DNA of 5,367 nucleotides from Armatimonadota bacterium (GTDB lineage: Bacteria; Armatimonadota; Fimbriimonadia; Fimbriimonadales; Fimbriimonadaceae). This document shows, in pieces, positions 1-5,367 of this stretch; the first letter of the stretch is position 1; every line of letters starts with the position of its first letter. The translations under genes were made by a program, and so were the position numbers. Below the pieces are notes generated by a model. The model was given only the letters and a program-made list of their open reading frames with translations. It ran no database searches and was not told where the DNA came from. The stretch lies in the NCBI GenBank assembly GCA_003516955.1, contig DPBN01000282.1, forward strand, positions 1 to 5,367. The letters are read 5' to 3'.

Positions 1-56
1 TGGCCGGTGACTCCCGCCACGAGGGCGATCGATGCTGCCGAGTTGACCACGTCCAT
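1..56 (-). CDS. Possible N-terminus of a divergent gene (partial, runs off left edge)
   Basis: On the minus strand an ATG at 56-54 opens a frame that stays open to the window edge, giving 18 codons: MDVVNSAASIALVAGVTG. An in-frame TAG at 83-81 lies upstream, so the ATG is the natural start. An AGG sits 8 nt before it, a weak ribosome-binding site. Fifteen of the 18 codons end in G or C, as in the genes to the right. The stretch AASIALVAGV is hydrophobic and could begin a membrane segment or a buried strand, but it is too short to assign a family. The alternative is the tail of a plus-strand gene in frame 1 ending at the TGA at 67-69 (…AAELTTSIRGT); the two cannot be separated here. Confidence 0.3.
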   Translation of the reverse strand, partial: MDVVNSAASIALVAGVTG

Positions 57-71
57 TCGCGGAACCTGAGC

Positions 72-91
72 GATGTTTCGCTAGGAACATC
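72..91. repeat. Inverted repeat GATGTT…AACATC (candidate operator)
   Basis: Perfect 6-nt arms at 72-77 (GATGTT) and 86-91 (AACATC) are separated by 8 nt. In RNA the stem would extend by a T-G wobble and a C-G pair around the loop GCTA. No T-run follows, so it does not look like an intrinsic terminator. The AT-rich arms stand out in a GC-rich window. The size and position between the possible minus-strand start and the phosphatase start fit a site for a dimeric repressor. The function is inference. Confidence 0.3.
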
Positions 92-142
92 ATCGGCAAA
101 CACCCGGCAATCTTCAGGGGAATCCGCCGCGATGCTGCCGCT

Positions 143-160
143 GTCCCGGCCGGCGGGGAC
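143..160. repeat. 18-bp near-perfect palindrome upstream of the phosphatase gene
   Basis: The 18 bases GTCCCGGCCGGCGGGGAC are self-complementary at eight of nine paired positions; only the pair 148/155 (G-G) fails. The centre lies between 151 and 152, and the right end is 26 nt before the ATG at 187. It could be a dimer-binding operator near the promoter or, if transcribed, a hairpin just ahead of the start. GC-rich DNA makes such palindromes by chance more often than balanced DNA, so confidence is modest. Confidence 0.3.
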
Positions 161-186
161 CCGAATCTGCCATACTCCGTCCAGGT

Positions 187-891
187 ATGGCTTCCACCGT
201 GGCCTCGGGACGGATCCGAGCGGTTCTCTTCGATCTGGATGGAACGCTTGTGGATTCGCTCGCTGCGATCGTCGCAGGTCTCGGAGACACCTTGGAACGC
301 TACGCCGGACGTCGTCCGCCCCGCGAGCGCATCGTGGCCATGGTCGGCCTTCCCCTGAGCAAGCAGGTGGCCGTCTTGGATCCGGTGCCCCCGAGCGAGG
401 ATGCCATTCGAGAACGCGTCCGTTTTGCCGAGACCAGGTTCGCGGCACACAGTCACCTGGAAGCGGTTTTCCCACACACGAAGGAGCTCCTGAACCTCTG
501 CCGAGGCTCCGGCATCCCCACAGCCATCGTCACGAGCAAGACCCGCACCGAATTCGAGGCCTTCCGCACCCGTCACCCTTGGGTCGAGGGCGTCGATGCC
601 GTTGTCTGTTCGACAGACGTCGAACGGGGCAAGCCATCGCCCGATTCCGCCCTTCTGGCGCGCTCCCTGCTGGAAGTGAGCTCCGGCCGAGTCGTGTTCG
701 TTGGCGATTCCACGTTCGACGTGGCGTGCGCTCGGGCTGCCGGCTGTGAGGCATGGGCCGTGGCGTACGGAGCGGGAGATCGGAGGTCGCTGGAGGCTTC
801 CTTGCCGGACCGCCTCTTCGAGCACCCGAGGGAGCTCCTTCAGGAACTTCGAAAAGCGATCGATCTTCACCCATGCCACGCAAGAAACTAG
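187..891 (+). CDS. HAD-superfamily hydrolase, phosphoglycolate phosphatase-like
   Basis: This 234-residue protein is a haloacid dehalogenase-fold phosphatase that should remove phosphate from a small cytoplasmic metabolite using Mg2+. Motif I is VLFDLDGTLVDS (nucleophile Asp16, acid/base Asp18). Motif II is AIVTSKT (Thr116). Motif III is the Lys of GKPSPDS (Lys149). Motif IV is VVFVGDSTFDVACARAAG (Asp174, Asp178). The roughly 90 residues between motifs I and II are the size of a helical C1 cap, as in Gph and PpaX relatives, and the length is normal for that group. There is no signal peptide. The substrate cannot be told from sequence; phosphoglycolate, pyrophosphate or a sugar phosphate are all possible. 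The ATG at 187 has only an AGG one base upstream, and GTG at 199 is a possible alternative start. Codons end in A or T much more often than in the next two genes. The 3' end overlaps the next gene by 19 nt. Confidence 0.88.
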   Translation: MASTVASGRIRAVLFDLDGTLVDSLAAIVAGLGDTLERYAGRRPPRERIVAMVGLPLSKQVAVLDPVPPSEDAIRERVRFAETRFAAHSHLEAVFPHTKELLNLCRGSGIPTAIVTSKTRTEFEAFRTRHPWVEGVDAVVCSTDVERGKPSPDSALLARSLLEVSSGRVVFVGDSTFDVACARAAGCEAWAVAYGAGDRRSLEASLPDRLFEHPRELLQELRKAIDLHPCHARN

Positions 892-3800
892 ACAGCGACA
901 GCCCGACGCAACCGCAGACGCCCGAGCCAGCCCCCGCCGAGGCCACCGCCGAGGACTCGGGCACCGAGGCGCCCTCCCTTATCGAGATCATCAAGGAGAA
1001 GGTCAAGCGCGTCCGCCGCAGGGCCAAGAAGACGACCGACGAACCGGCGCAGGAAGCGGAGCCGGTCCACGGCGAACCTCAGGCCGGCGACGCGGCGGCC
1101 CAGCAGCAAGCCTCCGAGCCCTCGAGCCCGGAACCGTCGCCCGAGGCGCCGCAGCCCGAACCCCAGCCCAAGCCCAAGCGGAGTCGAAGGCGCAAGCAAC
1201 CCGAGGAGACCCCTGCGGAGGCGGCTCGAGAGCACGAGCCTCGGCCCGCCGAGGATCGCTGGGACATCGCGGCTTCGGTGCCGGAACTGGCGGCCCTCTT
1301 GGAGGAGGGGGAGACCTTCCCCCAGGTTCTCTGGCGCCCCCATGCGAGGAGGGACACGGAGCCACAGAAGCAGGAGGCCCCGGAGCCGGTCGAAGAACCC
1401 AAGCAGGCTCCCCGCCGGTCGAGGCGCTCCAAGCGAGGGGACGGCGTGCAGAAGCCGATCACCGCGCTGGATGCCATCCAGCCGAGCCCCCCGGCAGAGA
1501 CGCACCCTGCCCCGCGCAAGGCCGCTGCCCGCAAAGGGCCCGCCCCCGAGCCGCCGGTCGTCAAGCCGAAGAAGCCCGAGCCTCTGATTCCGCCGAGGCC
1601 CGCGATCCCGACCCCGCCCGAAGCGCCGCAGATCGTTACCAAGGACGGCAACCCGATGCTGGTCGTGGGCGGTCGGGCGGTGCCGCCGATTCTGTTCTTC
1701 GGCCATGCGTCCGACGAGCGCAAGGCGCGCAACGTGTTCGAGCAGGTCGCCATGGCGGGCGAGGCGGGCCTGCACCTGCACTCGTTCTTGGTGGAGTTCG
1801 ACACCGATCCCGCCGCGGTCGAGGACTCCGTTCGCATGGCGGGCTACCTGCTCAAGAAGGCCGTGGAGGCCGATCCGGAGGCGAGAGTGCTGTTCCGGGT
1901 CGTCTTCGTCGCGCCCCCGGGATGGCAAGAGCGCTACCCCAACGCCCGCTATCTGCTGCAGAACGGCAAGCTGGCCGAGCCTTCGGTCTGCGACGACGCC
2001 TACTGGTCGATGGTCAAGGACTGCCTCGGGGCGTTCGTGAGGCAGGTGCGCCTGATGCCCAACGCCGACCGCGTGCTCGGCCTGCACCTCGACCGAGGGG
2101 AGTGGTTCAACCCGGACGGAGCGGGTTACGACGATTCCAACGCCGCGCGGGACCTCTTCCGAAGATGGGCGCAGAAGCGCTACCTCGGAGACGTGGTGGC
2201 TCTCCGCGCGGCATGGTTCGACGGCAGGGTCGACTTCGACAACCTGGAGGTTCCCCCCTACCAGCCGCCTTCCCAGCAGGCCGACAAGTTCGTCCGAGCC
2301 AACCGCAAGGACAGGCGGTGGGTGGACTACCACCTGTTCCTCAGCGACGCCACGGCGGCTCGGCTCGCAGACCTGGCCTACGCCGTGAAGGAGGCCTCGG
2401 AGGGGTGGTTCCTGGTCGGCGTCTGCTACGGCTACACCTTCGAGTGGTCGCACCCCGACAGCGGGCACCTGAGCCTTGGCAAGATTCTCCGGACGCGCGA
2501 GATCGACTACATCTCCGGTCCGCCCAGCTACAAGAGCCGCGAGCCCGGCGGCAGCGCGCCGTTCCCCAGCCCGATCGACTCCTTCAACCTGAACGGCAAG
2601 CTGTTCATCAGCGAGGAGGACTACCGGACCTCGCTCGGGGAGGGCTTGGACCCCGACGAGTTCAATCCGGTGATCCGCACTCCGCAGGCGCTCGAGGCCG
2701 TCCATTGGAGGGGCGCCGGCTCGGCCCTGTGCCACTCGCACGGCGTGTGCTGGATGGACCTGCGGGGCAACGGGTGGCTGAAGACCTCCAGCGTGTGGCA
2801 GAGGGCGCAGAGGCTGCGGGACTGCCTCCAGATCGGCATGGTGGCGCCGGTTTCCGAGCCGGACGCCGCGGTGTTCATCGACGAACGCGCCTTGGCTTAC
2901 CTCGTCGACGCCCAAGCGTTCCAGATCCTCGTCCAGAACGTGAGGGAGGCCGTCCTACGGTCCGGCCTCAGCGCGGGCTTCTACCTGCTCAGCGATCTTG
3001 CGCACCGCGAGACGTTCCCCGAGAGCAAGCTCTACATCTTCGTCAACGCTTGGGACATCCGCCAGGAGCTGCGCAGCGCCATCAAGCAGAGGCTTCAGCG
3101 CGACGACAAGGTGCTGTTCTGGCTCTATGCGGCCAGCCTGTTCGAATCGGGGCGGGAGAGCCTGGAGCGCGCCCGCGAGGTGACGGGCATCGCCCTCAAG
3201 CCGCAACCGTTCAGCAGCAAGACCGGCACGACCATCCTGCACCGGCGGCATCCTTTGTGCGAGGCGTTCGGCGATCGGGAGCATATCGGGCGCACGCTCT
3301 TCGAACCCAGTTACTGCGGCATTCCCGAGGAGGCCGTGGTGTTGGGCGAGTACACGCAGACCGGCCTGCCGAGCTTCCTGATGCGGGAGTTCGGCAAGGA
3401 GGGCGACCGCTCCACGCGCTGGAAGTCGGTGTTCCTGGGCGAGCCCGTGGTGACGCCCTCGCTGATCCGGGCCCTGGGCCAGTTGGCCGGGGCGCACGTT
3501 TGGAACTTCCAGGACGACGTGGTGCATGTGCGGCCTCCCTTCCTGTTGGTGCACTGCTCGGGCAGCGGTCCCAGGACGGTGGCCCTGCCGGGCAAGTGGT
3601 CCGCCTTCAACCTGCTCTCGGGGGAGTGGGTCGCCGAGGAATCGACGAACCTGCGCTTCCACGGACAGGACGGCTCCAGCCATCTCTTCCTGGTCGGACC
3701 CAAGCTGGAGATCGAGCATCTCCTCCGCACCGACTTCGAGCAGGCGTTGGCTTTCCCGGAGATTCCGCCGCGCGACGAGAACACGATCGAGTCGGACGCC

Positions 3801-4088
3801 GCCGACTTCGACGTTCCGATCATGAAGCTCGACGAGTGGATCGAGGGCGCCAGCCTCGACGAACTCGCCGAGGAGTGGATGCTCCGCCCCAAGATCGTCG
3901 AGGAACCGGAGGAGGAGCCGGAGCCCGTCCAGCAGACGCCCGGGTCGCGGCGGAGGAGGCGGCGGAAGTCCACCGCGGCAGAGTCGCGCCCCGCCGTCGA
4001 GGACCAACCGGTGGAGACCGCGGAAAAGCCGTTGCTCGATCCGGATGACACCCTGGGGCTCAATGTGATCTTCCGTCGGCGCGAGTGA
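873..4088 (+). CDS. GH42-like (beta-galactosidase-type) glycoside hydrolase homologue with long disordered charged termini
   Basis: This 1071-residue protein has three parts. Residues 1-255 are Pro/Glu/Ala/Lys/Arg-rich and probably disordered, with basic clusters near 43-53, 102-108 and 181-188. Residues about 260-950 resemble GH42-like enzymes. A TIM-barrel portion includes HLDRGEWF (Glu410, likely acid/base), a GPPSYKSREPGG loop, and GKLFISEEDYRT (Glu581, likely nucleophile). An amidotransferase-like middle domain follows (FYLLSDL, KLYIFVNAWDI, VLFWLYAAS, EVTGIAL), then a beta-rich C-terminal domain to about 942. Residues 955-1071 form an acidic then Arg-rich tail (six Arg at 1026-1031) ending LGLNVIFRRRE. 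No signal peptide or membrane segment is seen, so a cytoplasmic location is inferred. The family cleaves beta-galactosides or related sugars; this substrate is unknown. I chose ATG 873 because starting at 753 would add 40 Arg/Gly-rich residues that merely shadow the phosphatase. No Shine-Dalgarno is visible, so coupling to the upstream gene is likely. A start at Met262 (1656) would remove the arm, but strong GC-ending codon bias from 873 argues the arm is translated. Confidence 0.8.
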   Translation: MPRKKLDSDSPTQPQTPEPAPAEATAEDSGTEAPSLIEIIKEKVKRVRRRAKKTTDEPAQEAEPVHGEPQAGDAAAQQQASEPSSPEPSPEAPQPEPQPKPKRSRRRKQPEETPAEAAREHEPRPAEDRWDIAASVPELAALLEEGETFPQVLWRPHARRDTEPQKQEAPEPVEEPKQAPRRSRRSKRGDGVQKPITALDAIQPSPPAETHPAPRKAAARKGPAPEPPVVKPKKPEPLIPPRPAIPTPPEAPQIVTKDGNPMLVVGGRAVPPILFFGHASDERKARNVFEQVAMAGEAGLHLHSFLVEFDTDPAAVEDSVRMAGYLLKKAVEADPEARVLFRVVFVAPPGWQERYPNARYLLQNGKLAEPSVCDDAYWSMVKDCLGAFVRQVRLMPNADRVLGLHLDRGEWFNPDGAGYDDSNAARDLFRRWAQKRYLGDVVALRAAWFDGRVDFDNLEVPPYQPPSQQADKFVRANRKDRRWVDYHLFLSDATAARLADLAYAVKEASEGWFLVGVCYGYTFEWSHPDSGHLSLGKILRTREIDYISGPPSYKSREPGGSAPFPSPIDSFNLNGKLFISEEDYRTSLGEGLDPDEFNPVIRTPQALEAVHWRGAGSALCHSHGVCWMDLRGNGWLKTSSVWQRAQRLRDCLQIGMVAPVSEPDAAVFIDERALAYLVDAQAFQILVQNVREAVLRSGLSAGFYLLSDLAHRETFPESKLYIFVNAWDIRQELRSAIKQRLQRDDKVLFWLYAASLFESGRESLERAREVTGIALKPQPFSSKTGTTILHRRHPLCEAFGDREHIGRTLFEPSYCGIPEEAVVLGEYTQTGLPSFLMREFGKEGDRSTRWKSVFLGEPVVTPSLIRALGQLAGAHVWNFQDDVVHVRPPFLLVHCSGSGPRTVALPGKWSAFNLLSGEWVAEESTNLRFHGQDGSSHLFLVGPKLEIEHLLRTDFEQALAFPEIPPRDENTIESDAADFDVPIMKLDEWIEGASLDELAEEWMLRPKIVEEPEEEPEPVQQTPGSRRRRRRKSTAAESRPAVEDQPVETAEKPLLDPDDTLGLNVIFRRRE

Positions 4089-4091
4089 GCC

Positions 4092-4997
4092 ATGGCGTAT
4101 AAGAGCGGACGCGTTGCCCTGATCGGCAAGCCCAACGCCGGCAAGAGCACCTTGCTGAACCAGATCGTCGGCCAGAAGGTGTCGATCGTCAGCAACAAGG
4201 CCCAGACCACCCGCAAGCGCGTCGTGGGCATCCTCACCACCGACGAGTTCCAGATCGCGTTCGTGGACACGCCCGGCGTGCACGAGCCTCACACCCGCCT
4301 CGGCCGGGCGATGGTGGAGGCCGCCCGCACCAGCCTGTCGGACGTTGACTTGATCGTCTTCGTCGCCGATGGGTCCAAGCGGCCGGACGAGGATGACGCT
4401 GAGATCATCCGCATGGTGCAATCGGTGCCGAAACCCAAGCAGGTGCCGGTGCTGGTCTGCATCAACAAGATGGACCGGCTCCGGCCCGAGCACGTCCAGA
4501 AAACCGTCGACCACTACGTGAACGCCCTCGGGGCGGTCGACTTCATGCTGACCACCGCGCTGGACGGCACGAACGTGGACAAGCTGGTCGGACAGATCGT
4601 GGAGCGGCTTCCCGAGGGGCCGCCCCTCTACGACCCGGACGACTTCACCGACCAGTCGGCGCGCTTCATGGCGGCGGAACTGGTCCGTGAGAAGATCCTG
4701 AACGCCACCAAGCAGGAGGTACCCCACGCGACCGCGGTGGTGGTGGAAGCGTGGGAGGAGCCCGAGGACCCCACGGGCGTGCTCGCCATCTCCGCTTCGA
4801 TCATCGTGGAGAAGCAGAGCCAGAAGGCCATCCTCATCGGCCACCAAGGGCGCTTCATCAAGACGATCGGCACCAAGGCACGGCAGGAGATCGAGGAGCT
4901 CTTGGGGCGCAAGGTGTACCTCGAGCTGTTCGTGAAGGTCCGGGAGGGCTGGCGAATGAACCCCCGCATGCTGCAGGAGCTGGAGTACCTCGATTGA
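4092..4997 (+). CDS. era: GTPase Era, 30S ribosome assembly factor
   Basis: Era is a GTPase that binds the 3' end of 16S rRNA and helps mature the small ribosomal subunit, often at the inner face of the membrane. All G motifs are visible in 301 residues, the usual length: G1 GKPNAGKS (12-19), G2 within QTTRKR (38-43), G3 DTPG (59-62), G4 NKMD (125-128), and G5 TAL (155-157, where Ser-Ala is more usual). The linker LYDPDDFTDQSARFMAAELV matches the family pattern. The KH RNA-binding domain follows at about 200-290, with its GxxG loop as GHQG (250-253), then KTIGTKARQEIEELLG, and KVYLELFVKVREGW near the end. The middle GxxG residues are His-Gln, where a Lys or Arg is common; the loop is otherwise intact. 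ATG 4092 lies 3 nt after the preceding stop with no clear ribosome-binding site, which suggests reinitiation by ribosomes finishing the upstream gene. Confidence 0.97.
   Translation: MAYKSGRVALIGKPNAGKSTLLNQIVGQKVSIVSNKAQTTRKRVVGILTTDEFQIAFVDTPGVHEPHTRLGRAMVEAARTSLSDVDLIVFVADGSKRPDEDDAEIIRMVQSVPKPKQVPVLVCINKMDRLRPEHVQKTVDHYVNALGAVDFMLTTALDGTNVDKLVGQIVERLPEGPPLYDPDDFTDQSARFMAAELVREKILNATKQEVPHATAVVVEAWEEPEDPTGVLAISASIIVEKQSQKAILIGHQGRFIKTIGTKARQEIEELLGRKVYLELFVKVREGWRMNPRMLQELEYLD
4982..4985 (+). promoter_or_regulatory. Ribosome-binding site GGAG for the TTG start at 4994
   Basis: GGAG lies 8 nt before TTG 4994, inside the last codons of era (an AGGAG also occurs at 4975-4979). It is the best-placed Shine-Dalgarno-like sequence among the window's plus-strand junctions, and it decides the otherwise unconventional TTG start of the next gene. 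Confidence 0.5.
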
Positions 4998-5367
4998 GGC
5001 TCCCTCCGATCCCCCAGCCCGTCGAGTCCTCCGGCCCGCGCGTCGCCGTGCAGTTCGTGGTGGAGCTGGTCGGACCTCGCCAATTGCCCGGCCTGAAGGC
5101 GCGAGAGCTGTTCTCGCATCCGTGGTTCGAGGCCCTCGGCAGACCGATGGCCTACGCCATGGCGCCGAACGACGCCTCTTGGCGCATCCTGGCGCCGGCG
5201 GACAGCGCCGTGCTGTACGACTCGCTGGCGCTCGCATGGCCGTACCTCGACCGTCGCGGGCACCTCACCTCCCGCTCGGCGGAGCGGCTGTTCCACGTGG
5301 CCGAGCGCCTGGCCTCCGGCTTGGAGCGGGTAGCCATGCCGCTCACGCCGCCGGAGCTCGTCGACGA
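4994..5367 (+). CDS. Unrecognised protein, 5' part only (runs off right edge)
   Basis: A frame opening at TTG 4994, four bases overlapping the era stop (TTGA), stays open for 124 codons to the window edge. The GGAG 8 nt upstream and the strong G/C preference at third positions support it as a real coupled gene. GTG 5048 (residue 19) is an alternative start. After a short Pro-rich lead (LRLPPIPQPVESSGP), the visible part alternates apparent strands and helices: VAVQFVVELVGPRQLPG, ARELFSHPWFEALGRP, DASWRILAPAD, YDSLALAWPYL, then an amphipathic helix around SAERLFHVAERLASGLERV. No signal peptide or transmembrane segment is seen, so a soluble alpha/beta protein is likely. I do not recognise the family and assign no function; the stop codon and any C-terminal domain lie outside the window. 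Confidence 0.65.
   Translation, partial: MRLPPIPQPVESSGPRVAVQFVVELVGPRQLPGLKARELFSHPWFEALGRPMAYAMAPNDASWRILAPADSAVLYDSLALAWPYLDRRGHLTSRSAERLFHVAERLASGLERVAMPLTPPELVD

Larger units (their letters stand above)
57..186. promoter_or_regulatory. Upstream/intergenic control region of the phosphatase-era gene cluster
   Basis: These 130 bases precede the first plus-strand gene and, if the minus-strand start at 56 is real, form a divergent promoter region. They hold two dyad-symmetric elements (72-91 and 143-160). CATACT at 171-176 matches the TATAAT consensus at four of six positions and is followed 10 nt later by the ATG at 187, which would give a very short or absent leader. No good TTGACA box lies 16-18 nt upstream of it. 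This is the only non-coding gap seen before the tightly packed cluster, so the operon promoter probably lies here or further left. Confidence 0.35.

Noticed and set aside
43..71. TTGACC at 43-48 as a -35 promoter box
   Set aside because: No -10-like hexamer lies at the right spacing (66-71 reads CTGAGC), and it would fall inside the possible minus-strand coding start.
132..749. A plus-strand open frame starting before the phosphatase
   Set aside because: It overlaps the HAD motifs in another frame and its product is Arg/Ser/Gly-rich with no family features.
753..872. A longer start for the GH-like protein at ATG 753
   Set aside because: It would add 40 Arg/Gly-rich residues lying wholly inside the phosphatase coding region and a 139-nt overlap; ATG 873 gives a normal short overlap.
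1080..1650. Repetitive Pro/Glu/Lys codons as a possible tandem DNA repeat
   Set aside because: The bias is compositional at protein level; no unit repeats with fixed period in the DNA.
888..2915. A 675-codon minus-strand open frame antisense to the GH-like gene
   Set aside because: Its composition is Leu/Arg/Gly/Val-rich without motifs, as expected from reading the GC-rich coding strand backwards.
701..4048. A 1115-codon open frame on the plus strand, offset from the GH-like gene
   Set aside because: It is a high-GC shadow. Its product is an Arg/Gly/Pro-rich string with no domain pattern, while the overlapping frame at 873-4088 carries recognisable GH42-like motifs.
2955..5237. A 760-codon minus-strand open frame spanning the end of the GH-like gene and all of era
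   Set aside because: It is antisense to era, whose identity is secure, and has His/Arg/Leu-rich shadow composition.

Overview
This is a compact, GC-rich, gene-dense bacterial window. Four plus-strand reading frames run head to tail from about position 187 to the right edge, with junctions of a 19-nt overlap, a 3-nt gap and a 4-nt overlap. In order they are a HAD-superfamily phosphatase (187-891), a very large GH42-like (beta-galactosidase-type) glycoside hydrolase homologue with long charged, disordered-looking arms at both ends (873-4088), the ribosome-assembly GTPase Era (4092-4997), and an unrecognised gene that starts on TTG inside the era stop and runs off the window (4994-5367, partial). 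The spacing suggests one transcription unit with translational coupling. I see no terminator, tRNA, rRNA, mobile element or CRISPR.

The left 186 bases look like an upstream control region. A possible divergent minus-strand gene starts at position 56 (18 codons visible, low confidence). Between it and the phosphatase lie a 20-nt dyad (72-91) and an 18-bp near-palindrome (143-160), and an 11-bp direct repeat recurs exactly 100 bp apart (30-40 and 130-140). All are candidate regulator sites, none proven.

The organism cannot be named from this sequence. High GC with strongly GC-ending codons, a dense operon, and a GH42-like protein of the kind I associate with Armatimonadota, Planctomycetota and Chloroflexota fit a poorly studied soil, freshwater or bioreactor lineage. 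An armatimonadote is my best guess, by inference only.

The only clearly assigned function is Era (16S rRNA binding and 30S maturation). The phosphatase has all HAD motifs but an unknown substrate. The most unusual object is the 1071-residue GH-like protein. Its barrel and downstream domains keep family hallmarks, including both candidate catalytic glutamates. It has no signal peptide, carries about 255 Pro/Glu/Ala/Lys/Arg-rich residues in front and a charged tail with six consecutive arginines behind, and sits directly against era. It may be a cytoplasmic glycosidase, or a repurposed GH fold tethered by its basic arms.
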